This document shows, piece by piece, positions 15,812 through 23,027 of a stretch of 64,000 bases of DNA (positions are counted from its first letter, which is position 1; each line of letters begins with the position of its first letter). The position numbers were made by a program, and so were the translations under genes. The notes below the pieces were generated by a model, which saw nothing but the letters and a program-made list of their open reading frames with translations, was not told the origin of the DNA and ran no database searches. Source of the DNA: an uncultured Clostridia bacterium (lineage in GTDB: Bacteria; Bacillota; Clostridia; Oscillospirales; Acutalibacteraceae); assembly GCA_937876205.1 (NCBI GenBank), contig CALEII010000032.1:1-64000 (forward strand), read 5' to 3'.

Positions 15812-17899
15812 TTATCTCAACAGCTCATTTGAGGGCTGCTGTGATGAAATCTGGTTTTTTGTTGAGAAATAGTATTCGTAGATGTCTGCCGCCACTGTGG
15901 CTGTTGCCGTACCGCTGTCAACATTCTCAATGATAACGGCAATGGCAATCTCGGGCTCGTCAAAGGGGGCAAAGGATATGTTAAGACCGTTGTTGCCCTC
16001 GTATGTCTTGCCGTCAACGATTTTCTTGACCTGTGTCGTACCTGTTTTTGCGCCGACACCCTCCGTAACGCCTGAAAAGGCTGTTGTACACGAGCCCGTT
16101 GTTGTAACGGCAAGCATACCCTGCTTGACTATGTCTATGGTCTGCTGTGAAATGCCTGTTTTTTCAACTATTTCAGGCTCAGCCTCATAGACAATATCGC
16201 TGTGGTCAGCATCCATAATATATTTTACATAATGACACTTGTAGCGTGTGCCGTTGTTTGCTATTGTTGCGCCGTAGTTTGCAAGCTGAATTATTGTGAA
16301 CAGATTGTCTGACTGCCCGATAGCTGCCTGAATTGTGTCACCCATCTGCCAGACGGAGCCTATTGATGCTCTGTAGGCACGGCCTGCAAGAATACCCGAA
16401 GATTCTGACAGCTCAACGCCTGTTTTTTCACCAAGTCCCAGCTTTTTGCTGTATTCGTTCATAACATCTATGCCGAGAAGCTGAGCGACGTTATAGAAGA
16501 AAATGTTGCAGGATTTTTCCAGAGCGGAAATTACATTCAGATTACCGTGGGAGTCAAGGCAGGAGAATGTGACATCGTAATACTGGAATATACTGTTGCA
16601 ATAAAATCTTGCTTCACTGTCAATGGCTTTTTCTTCAAGACCGGCAATGGCCGTTGCAAGCTTCATTGTTGAACCCGGTTCATAAGCACTCTGCAGAACA
16701 CGGTTGATGAGAGGTGAGCCGTCAGCTTTAAGAAGCTCGTTGTATTTGTCAAAATATTCAGTAAGGTTGTATGATGGATATGATGCGCTTGCGAGAATTT
16801 CTCCCGTGTCAACGTCAATAACGGCGACTGCGCCTGCAGGGGGAAGACCTGCCGCCATTGTCAGCTCAAGAATTCTTGTTGCAAGTGAGTTCTGGGCAAC
16901 TCTCTGAAGACCTGAGTCAACGGTGAGTACCACCGTGTCGCCCTGCTCGGGAATTACGGAATATTCACTTGTGACATTGCTGTCGTTGTCAATGCTTATG
17001 GTTTTTATACCCTTTTTGCCTCTGAGGTTTTCTTCCATTGCTCCCTCAATGCCGAATTTACCCACATAGTCTGTGAGTGTGTATGCGTTGAGTCTGAGAG
17101 AGTCTGCTTCATTCTGTGTATATTTTCCGCTTTCAAGCTTTTCGTTAAGGTCTTCTGTGAAGCTGTTGTATTCGTCACCGCTGATGATACCCGTAACGCC
17201 TATGATATGCGGTGCAAGTGTGCCGTCAGTGAATTCACGGTAGCTGTCAATTTCAGTGTCAACGCCCGTGAAATACTGATTTTTCTCTTTTATTATTGAA
17301 ACAGTGGCACCCGAGACATCTTCTGCAAAGGTGTAGGGCTGTTTTATTGAGTAGCCCGTTCTCCACATTTCATACTGTACTGAGGCAATCTTTCTTGCAG
17401 TGACTCTGTCGTATTCCTCAAGACCGTACATATCAATCAGAGCATCAAGGCAGTTTTCGGCAGTTGCGTATGCGTTGAGATTGAGCATATTCTTATGCTT
17501 GAGTGCCTTGATGTCGTTTTCTCTGTCTTCTGTGAAAACAAGAACGCCGTTTTCGTTGTATTCGATGGGCAGATTGTCTGTCCACTCCTCGTCAGCTGAT
17601 TCACAGAGCTCTATAAGGGAGGCTATTATTCTGTTTCTGTCAGCCTGCTTTGATGGAAAAAGTGCGGCATTGAAGCATATGCTGTTGCCCTGTCTGTTTG
17701 AAACGAGCGTTGTGCCGTTTCTGTCAAGAATTTCGCCTCTTACGGCATCTACCGTTATGTCATATGTCCTTACGGCGTTTTTGCCGTTTTCACCGTTGTC
17801 TGTTATGACCTTGTAAGAGAGTATACCGGAGTATATGACGATTGCAAAAATAAAAATTGCCGTCAGAACTCCCGTTCTGACACCTGCTTTGCGTTTCAA
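15812..17899 (-). CDS. mrdA: Penicillin-binding protein 2-type transpeptidase
   Basis: Class B penicillin-binding protein, 695 residues, cross-linking peptidoglycan during cell elongation. It has one N-terminal transmembrane segment (about 9-29), a dimerisation region starting RGEILDRNG, and a transpeptidase domain with the catalytic STMK (410-413), SCN (463-465) and KTGT (618-621). It starts with TTG at 17899, overlapping the mreD stop by 4 nt, with GGTGAAAA upstream. The mreBCD context points to the elongation enzyme PBP2/MrdA rather than the sporulation or division paralogues. Insertions between the motifs make it longer than the E. coli protein, as is common in Clostridia. Confidence 0.93.
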   Translation of the reverse strand: MKRKAGVRTGVLTAIFIFAIVIYSGILSYKVITDNGENGKNAVRTYDITVDAVRGEILDRNGTTLVSNRQGNSICFNAALFPSKQADRNRIIASLIELCESADEEWTDNLPIEYNENGVLVFTEDRENDIKALKHKNMLNLNAYATAENCLDALIDMYGLEEYDRVTARKIASVQYEMWRTGYSIKQPYTFAEDVSGATVSIIKEKNQYFTGVDTEIDSYREFTDGTLAPHIIGVTGIISGDEYNSFTEDLNEKLESGKYTQNEADSLRLNAYTLTDYVGKFGIEGAMEENLRGKKGIKTISIDNDSNVTSEYSVIPEQGDTVVLTVDSGLQRVAQNSLATRILELTMAAGLPPAGAVAVIDVDTGEILASASYPSYNLTEYFDKYNELLKADGSPLINRVLQSAYEPGSTMKLATAIAGLEEKAIDSEARFYCNSIFQYYDVTFSCLDSHGNLNVISALEKSCNIFFYNVAQLLGIDVMNEYSKKLGLGEKTGVELSESSGILAGRAYRASIGSVWQMGDTIQAAIGQSDNLFTIIQLANYGATIANNGTRYKCHYVKYIMDADHSDIVYEAEPEIVEKTGISQQTIDIVKQGMLAVTTTGSCTTAFSGVTEGVGAKTGTTQVKKIVDGKTYEGNNGLNISFAPFDEPEIAIAVIIENVDSGTATATVAADIYEYYFSTKNQISSQQPSNELLR

Positions 17900-18429
17900 A
17901 CTGTTTTCACCACACTTTTAGATAGTTTTCTGCAGATAAATCCCACTGCAGCATATATAACAATTGACACTGCCGTTGTGATTACGGCAGAGGGAAGATA
18001 AAAGCCCAGAAGCTTGTTGTACATTCTGTCACCTACGGGAATGTTTACCGTAATGAGCCAGTAAAGAACAGCGTGGCAGAAGGATGCAGCGCCGCAGATA
18101 CAGTACTGTGTAAGAGGCTTGTTGCGCATAAAGAAATGCAGCAGTACACCCGTGAGTGCACCCAGAAATGCCAGATAAAAGGCGTGGAAGCCGTCAATTC
18201 CGCCGCTGCAGACATCCCAGAAGGCACCTGCCGCAAGACCGTAGAAAAGACCTGCCAGCTCACCCTCGAACATCGCTATTGACACGGTAAGAGGGATGAG
18301 TATAAAAAACCTTGCACCGAAAATGCAGGGCAGAATGCCGTCTGTATTCTGGATTGCCGCAAAAATAATAACAAGCAGAAACAGAATTATTCTTTTTAAG
18401 AAAACAGGTAAACCCTCAAAACGGAACAT
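17896..18429 (-). CDS. mreD: Rod shape-determining protein MreD
   Basis: Integral membrane protein of 177 residues with about five transmembrane segments, the usual size for MreD, a partner of MreC and RodA/PBP2 in the elongasome. Sequence conservation in this family is low; the call rests on topology, length and its place between mreC and PBP2. The ATG at 18429 has AAAGGAAA upstream. It is separated from mreC by repeat element B1, which must be transcribed through if the operon is intact. The stop overlaps the PBP2 start. Confidence 0.9.
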   Translation of the reverse strand: MFRFEGLPVFLKRIILFLLVIIFAAIQNTDGILPCIFGARFFILIPLTVSIAMFEGELAGLFYGLAAGAFWDVCSGGIDGFHAFYLAFLGALTGVLLHFFMRNKPLTQYCICGAASFCHAVLYWLITVNIPVGDRMYNKLLGFYLPSAVITTAVSIVIYAAVGFICRKLSKSVVKTV

Positions 18430-18453
18430 AGCTTTTTCCTTTACTTTCAGAAA

Positions 18454-18603
18454 AATAGGTAAGAAGTAAGAGTGAAGAAGTTCGGGCGGGACACCCGCAC
18501 CCGATTATAAATAGGGTAAGGGGCAACGCCCCTTCCACACTTATTCACTATTACCTATTACTTCTTACTTCAACAATAATTTATCGGAACGATAAATTAT
18601 TGT
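18454..18603. repeat. Modular intergenic element B1 (left end missing)
   Basis: The core (AATAGGTAAGAAGTAAG ... CCTATTACTTCTTACTT) and right hairpin match the complete copies at 29269-29454 and 36990-37175 by eye; the loop reads CGGAACG instead of CGCACAGCG. The left hairpin is absent. Its right end is exactly adjacent to the mreC stop codon (18604-18606). It sits inside the mre operon. Confidence 0.9.
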
Positions 18604-19461
18604 TTACTCGCTCATTTCTTCATCTGTGAGCTGTGCGAATGATGTTATGACAAATACATCGTTGAGAGAACGGACATCAACGGCAGGCTCAATTATGCCG
18701 TATACGGATGTGTCGGCGGTTTCTGTTTTTATTGCAGTGACAGTGCCCACCGTCAGGTCACGGGGAAATATACCGCCCAGACCCGATGTGCAGACTATAC
18801 CGCCCGCAGAAACTGCTGTTTCTTTTGTAAGCCCTGATATTTTACACAGTCCGTCATAAGAAAGTGCGGCAGTGGTGTTTGAGTAGCCGTTTTCTCTTGA
18901 TTTTATTTCATATACGCTTATGTTGAGAGTGGGGTCAAGTATTGTTTTTACGGTGCAGGTCGTGAGTCCTGCATCCTTGACAAGTCCCACGATATTGTTG
19001 CCGTAGATTACGGGGTCGTTTGCCGAGATTCCGTCAAGAGTGCCCTTGTCAAGGGTGAATGAGTCATAAACATCGGCAGTGTTTCGTGTGACAATTGATG
19101 CAGAGCAGAATTCGTAATCGGGATTTTCTTCCCTTACATTGAGAAATTCCTCATACGCTTCAAGCTTCTGCTTTGTTCTCTCGTAATCCACAAGCTGTGC
19201 GTTATAGATGTATGCTTCGCTTTCAAGCTCTTCAATCCTGTCCTTATAGACAGAGGACGAAACGAAAGAGCCCTTCCAGTCTGCAGTTTTTTCCGCAAAG
19301 AATGTTGCGACCTTCTGAACAGGCTTATAGATAATGCCTGCCGCACTTGTGAAGGGTGACACGGCATCGCTTGTGAATGCAGCAAGGAATATGCCTGCCA
19401 GCAGTGCCGTCAGAACGCAGATTATTATTTTGAATTTTGTGCTTTTAAAAAAGTTTTTCAT
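18604..19461 (-). CDS. mreC: Rod shape-determining protein MreC
   Basis: MreC, 285 residues: a short cytoplasmic start, one transmembrane segment (about 10-30), a coiled-coil (about 65-110, KDRIEELESEAYIYNAQL), then the extracytoplasmic beta-barrel domains (SASIVTRNTADVYDSFTLDKG, SGLGGIFPRDLTVGTV). It links MreB to the wall-synthesis enzymes. The ATG at 19461 has GGAGAGAG upstream; an in-frame start at 19482 would put that site inside the gene. It is 17 bp after mreB. Its stop codon is directly followed by repeat element B1. Confidence 0.95.
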   Translation of the reverse strand: MKNFFKSTKFKIIICVLTALLAGIFLAAFTSDAVSPFTSAAGIIYKPVQKVATFFAEKTADWKGSFVSSSVYKDRIEELESEAYIYNAQLVDYERTKQKLEAYEEFLNVREENPDYEFCSASIVTRNTADVYDSFTLDKGTLDGISANDPVIYGNNIVGLVKDAGLTTCTVKTILDPTLNISVYEIKSRENGYSNTTAALSYDGLCKISGLTKETAVSAGGIVCTSGLGGIFPRDLTVGTVTAIKTETADTSVYGIIEPAVDVRSLNDVFVITSFAQLTDEEMSE

Positions 19462-19478
19462 TTTTCTCTCTCCGGATA

Positions 19479-20474
19479 TCAAAGACCGAGAATATTCTTT
19501 TCAAGGCATCTGCCTGTGCCCAGGGCAACGCAGTCAAGAGGGTCTTTTGCGATTCTTACGGGCATTTTTGTCACCTGAGAAATAAGCTTGTCTATTCCTC
19601 TGAGAAGTGCCGTGCCGCCTGTGAGCGTGATGCCTCTGTCAAGAATGTCGGATGCCAGCTCGGGAGGTGTTTTCTCAAGTGTGTCGCAAATCATATCTGC
19701 AATCTGATTGACAACGTCTGAAACTGCTTCACGCACGTCTGCAGATGTTATTTCAACATTCTTGGGCAGACCGTCAATGAGATTTCTGCCCTTGATATTT
19801 ATTGCAGCTTCACCGTCATAGGGGAACGCAGAGCCGATTTTGATTTTTATGTCCTCGGCAGTTCTTGCGCCTATGAGCAGATTGTGCTTTCTTCTTATGT
19901 AGGCAATGATAGCCTCGTCCATATCGTCACCGCCGACTCTTACGGAGTTTGATGCAACAATATCACCCAGAGAAACAACCGCAACCTCACTTGTGCCGGC
20001 TCCAAGGTCAGCAATCATACTGCCCACGGGCTCACTGACGGGAAGACCTGCACCTATAGCGGCAGCCATAGGCACTTCAATAAGGCTTACATATCTTGCG
20101 CCTGCGTTTCTTGCAGCGTCGTGAACAGCACGTCTCTCAACCTCTGTAACGCCTGAGGGAATGCACAGCAGAACTCTTGCTCTGTTGAAGGGGGAGTTGC
20201 CCTGAGCCTTTTTGATGAGCTCACGGAGCATATCGGCAGTCATTTCATAGTCTGCGATAACACCGTTTTTAAGAGGCTTTTCGGCTGTGATTGAGCCGGG
20301 TGTTCTGCCTATCATTGTTTTGGCTTCTGCGCCCACGGCAACAACCTTTGAGGGAGTCTCCCTGACATCGAGAGCCACAACTGAGGGCTCACGGATAATG
20401 ATGTTTTTGCCCTTGGCGTAAACAAGCGTGTTTGCCGTGCCTAAATCTATACCGAAATCCTGTGAAAATAACAT
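19479..20474 (-). CDS. mreB: Rod shape-determining protein MreB
   Basis: Actin-like MreB, 331 residues, forming filaments under the membrane that guide lateral wall synthesis. Nucleotide-binding signatures are DFGIDLGTANTLVYAKGK near the N-terminus, MIADLGAGTSEVAVVSLG in the middle and LTGGTALLRGIDKLI near the end. The ATG at 20474 has AAAGGTGAT 5-6 nt upstream; an upstream GTG overlaps that site. First gene of the mreBCD-PBP2-minD operon, divergent from rimP, with a repeat hairpin between them. Confidence 0.96.
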   Translation of the reverse strand: MLFSQDFGIDLGTANTLVYAKGKNIIIREPSVVALDVRETPSKVVAVGAEAKTMIGRTPGSITAEKPLKNGVIADYEMTADMLRELIKKAQGNSPFNRARVLLCIPSGVTEVERRAVHDAARNAGARYVSLIEVPMAAAIGAGLPVSEPVGSMIADLGAGTSEVAVVSLGDIVASNSVRVGGDDMDEAIIAYIRRKHNLLIGARTAEDIKIKIGSAFPYDGEAAINIKGRNLIDGLPKNVEITSADVREAVSDVVNQIADMICDTLEKTPPELASDILDRGITLTGGTALLRGIDKLISQVTKMPVRIAKDPLDCVALGTGRCLEKNILGL

Positions 20475-20514
20475 TTTTATCACCTTTTATCTGATTTTAA
20501 CAACAATCTGCAAT

Positions 20515-20586
20515 GTAGGGACCGACGCCCACATCGGTCCTACGAATTTTATCTGACCTTGCGGACCGATGTGGGCATCGGTCCTA
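20515..20586. repeat. Double-hairpin repeat between mreB and rimP
   Basis: A long inverted repeat: 20515-20540 pairs with 20563-20586 (word GGACCGATGTGGGCATCGGT). Each arm is itself palindromic around GCCCAC or GTGGGC, so the element can form either one long stem or two small ones. It lies in the divergent gap between mreB and rimP. Confidence 0.8.
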
Positions 20587-20724
20587 CGAATTTTTGTCAG
20601 ACATCCTGATAAAATATTGATACTCAACACTAAATCACTTTATTATAACTTTTTTTCACAAACAATACAAGTCTCTTTATATAAAATTTATAACTTTTAT
20701 CATAAAAGAAATATTGAAAAATGC

Positions 20725-20753
20725 TTGCAAAATGCGAAAATGCGTGGTATAAT
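20725..20753 (+). promoter_or_regulatory. Sigma A promoter of rimP-nusA-infB
   Basis: TTGCAA (20725-20730), 17-bp spacer, TATAAT (20748-20753). The predicted start near 20760 gives a leader of about 80 nt that contains the terminator hairpin at 20782-20810. Confidence 0.8.
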
Positions 20754-20781
20754 ACATTACAGTGACAGTAGTAAAATACTT

Positions 20782-20810
20782 GAGCGAGGTTTTCCTCGCT
20801 CTTTTGTTTT
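20782..20810 (+). terminator. Leader terminator before rimP (attenuator candidate)
   Basis: A perfect 8-bp stem GAGCGAGG, loop TTTT, complement CCTCGCTC, then TTTTGTTTT. It lies between the promoter and the first gene, so most transcripts may end here unless antitermination occurs. NusA-dependent control of the operon encoding NusA is known in other bacteria and would fit. Confidence 0.85.
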
Positions 20811-20840
20811 GCTGTCGGGTAAAAAACGGGAGGTATTGAT

Positions 20841-21317
20841 TTGGCAGAAAAGAAAAACACTGTTGCCGCTGTCCGTGAAATCGCACAGCCCATTGCAGAT
20901 TCTCTTGGTCTTGATTTATGGGATGTCCGTTTCCAGAAGGAGGGCGCAAACTGGTACCTGAGAATTTTTATTGACAAGGAAGGCGGCGTTGACATCAACG
21001 ACTGTGTTGATATGAGTCACGCACTCGATGAGCCTCTTGACAGACTCGACCTTATTGAGCAGAGCTACAATCTTCAGGTTTCATCTGCAGGTATTGAGCG
21101 AGACCTTGTCAGAGACGAGCATTTTGAGAAGTATGTGGGCGAGAAGATTATGCTCAAGCTTCCACGTGCCGTTGACGGAATAAAGGAATTCCACGGAATT
21201 CTTGAAAAGTATGCAGACGGTGTGCTTACACTGGCTTATGCAGACGGGAAAACTCTTGAAGTCAACAAAAAAGAGACTTCATGGGTAAGAGCCGATGATT
21301 TCCCCGGCTTTAACTGA
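20841..21317 (+). CDS. rimP: Ribosome maturation factor RimP
   Basis: RimP, 158 residues, needed for maturation of the 30S subunit. Recognised by the N-terminal PIADSLGLDLWDVRFQKEG, then FIDKEGGVDINDCVDMSHAL and YNLQVSSAGIERDLV, which are family-typical. It starts with TTG at 20841; GGGAGGT ends 6 nt upstream and there is no ATG alternative. First gene of the rimP-nusA-ylxR-ylxQ-infB operon, 46 bp before nusA. Confidence 0.95.
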   Translation: MAEKKNTVAAVREIAQPIADSLGLDLWDVRFQKEGANWYLRIFIDKEGGVDINDCVDMSHALDEPLDRLDLIEQSYNLQVSSAGIERDLVRDEHFEKYVGEKIMLKLPRAVDGIKEFHGILEKYADGVLTLAYADGKTLEVNKKETSWVRADDFPGFN

Positions 21318-21363
21318 GTATACAATTCACTTTTTCAGATACAAGAAAGGATGATAGGAAAAA

Positions 21364-22440
21364 ATGAAAGATATCAAAGATTTTTTTAAGGCTGTTGAAG
21401 CACTCCGTATTGAGAAGAACGTTTCTTCCGACGCTATCTACGGAAAAATCGCAAACGCATTCGTAAAGGCAGCCGGTCACAATTTCGGCACAAAGGAAGG
21501 CATCTTCTGTGACATCATTCCCGAAGAAGAGCTTGTTCGTCTTTATATGGTAAAGAATGTTGTTGAAACTGATGACGACGTTATGGACCCCTCAATCGAA
21601 ATCTCAGAGGGTGAAGCCCAGAAGTACAGAACAGGTGCTATTGCCGGCGAAACAGTTGAAATCGACCTTGAAATTGACGACTTCGGCAGAATTGCGGCTC
21701 AGACAGTCAAGCACGTTCTGCGTCAGGGTATAAGAGAAATCGAGCACGAAAAGGTTCTTGCAGACCTTCAGAGCAAAAATCAGGAAACTGTTTCCGCAAG
21801 AATAAGAAAGATTGACGCAAAAACAGGCAACCTCACTCTTGAAATCGGCAACACAGAAGCTCTGCTTCCCAAGAATGAGCAGATTCCCGGTGAAAAGCTT
21901 GAGGAAGGTAAGCTTATCGAGGTCTATATTGTTGATGTAAAGAGCACTGAAAAGGGCCCCAAGGCTATGCTTTCAAGAACTCATCCGGGCTTTGTCAGAA
22001 GACTTTTTGAAAAGACTGTTACAGAAATTCAGGAAGGCTTTGTTGAAATCAAGGGCGTGTCCCGTGAAGCAGGCTCAAGAACAAAGATTGCTGTCTTCGG
22101 CAAGGATGAAAATATTGATCCCGTAGGCGCTTGTATCGGTGAAAGAGGCGAGCGTGTAAGTCAGATTGTTTCTGCACTCAACGGTGAAAAAATTGACATT
22201 GTCAAGTACAGTGAAAACCCTGCCGAGTTCATTGCTGCTGCACTTGCTCCCGCAAAAATCCTCAATGTTGAGATTATCAGCGATGTTGTGAAGTCCTGTC
22301 AGGTAACAGTACCCGACACTCAGCTTTCACTTGCCATCGGCAACAAGGGTCAGAATGCCCGTCTTGCCGCAAAGCTCACAGGCTGGAAGATTGATATCAA
22401 GCCCGAAAGCGGTTTCTATCAGCCTATGATTCAGCTGTGA
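21364..22440 (+). CDS. nusA: Transcription termination/antitermination factor NusA
   Basis: NusA, 358 residues, binding RNA polymerase and nascent RNA to control pausing and termination. The order is the N-terminal polymerase-binding domain (1-125), an S1 domain (about 135-200, VSARIRKIDAKTGNLTLEIG), then two KH domains (GACIGERGERVSQIV and LAIGNKGQNARLAAKLTGWK). It lacks the C-terminal acidic repeats of the E. coli protein, as in other Firmicutes. The leader terminator upstream of rimP suggests autoregulation. Confidence 0.97.
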   Translation: MKDIKDFFKAVEALRIEKNVSSDAIYGKIANAFVKAAGHNFGTKEGIFCDIIPEEELVRLYMVKNVVETDDDVMDPSIEISEGEAQKYRTGAIAGETVEIDLEIDDFGRIAAQTVKHVLRQGIREIEHEKVLADLQSKNQETVSARIRKIDAKTGNLTLEIGNTEALLPKNEQIPGEKLEEGKLIEVYIVDVKSTEKGPKAMLSRTHPGFVRRLFEKTVTEIQEGFVEIKGVSREAGSRTKIAVFGKDENIDPVGACIGERGERVSQIVSALNGEKIDIVKYSENPAEFIAAALAPAKILNVEIISDVVKSCQVTVPDTQLSLAIGNKGQNARLAAKLTGWKIDIKPESGFYQPMIQL

Positions 22441-22458
22441 TAAACGGAGGAATTCGTT

Positions 22459-22722
22459 TTGCAGAAAAAAATACCAATGCGTAAGTGCATCGGCTGTAAT
22501 GAACAGAAAACAAAAAAAGAGCTTGTGAGATTTGTGCGCTCACCCGAGGGCGACGTTACTCTTGACCTTGTGGGCAAGAAGTCAGGCAGAGGAGCTTATA
22601 TCTGCCCCGATGCAGAGTGCCTCAGAAGAGTGAGAAAATCCAAAAGGCTCGACAAAATTTTTGAGATGTCAGTACCCGAAACCGTGTATGATGAGGCAGA
22701 AAGGTTGTTAAAAGAAAATTGA
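22459..22722 (+). CDS. ylxR: YlxR family RNA-binding protein
   Basis: An 87-residue YlxR (DUF448, RnpM) protein. It has MRKCIGCNEQKTKKELVRFVR and GRGAYICPDAECLRRVRK, matching the family's small basic fold. Some family members have been reported to bind RNase P RNA or to affect transcription. TTG start at 22459 with CGGAGG upstream. Between nusA and ylxQ as in Firmicutes generally. Confidence 0.93.
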   Translation: MQKKIPMRKCIGCNEQKTKKELVRFVRSPEGDVTLDLVGKKSGRGAYICPDAECLRRVRKSKRLDKIFEMSVPETVYDEAERLLKEN

Positions 22723-23012
22723 CAGATAAATTTTTCAACGCATTAGGAATATCACGCAGGGCAAAAAAGCTTTGCATCGGTCACGACGAGGTCAAGACTT
22801 CGGTCAAAAGCGGTAAGGCAGTGCTTGTTCTTCTTACAAGTGATGCTTCCGGGCGTCTTGAGCGTGAAATAAAAAATCTTGATAAAGATATTCCGGTTAT
22901 GCGTACAGATGCCGCCATGCAGGAAATGGGTTATCACATAGGAAAAAAATCAGGTATATTTTCAGTCACCGATGAGGGGCTTGCACGCCTGATATTATCA
23001 ACAATTCAATAA
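22719..23012 (+). CDS. ylxQ: L7Ae-family RNA-binding protein YlxQ
   Basis: A 97-residue L7Ae/L30e-type protein: LGISRRAKKLCIGHDEVKTSVKSGKAVLVLL is the family start. It may bind kink-turn RNA; the role in B. subtilis is not essential and not well defined. The TTG start at 22719 overlaps the ylxR stop by 4 nt (TTGA), so translation is probably coupled. Confidence 0.93.
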   Translation: MTDKFFNALGISRRAKKLCIGHDEVKTSVKSGKAVLVLLTSDASGRLEREIKNLDKDIPVMRTDAAMQEMGYHIGKKSGIFSVTDEGLARLILSTIQ

Positions 23013-23027
23013 GGAGGACTCAATAAT

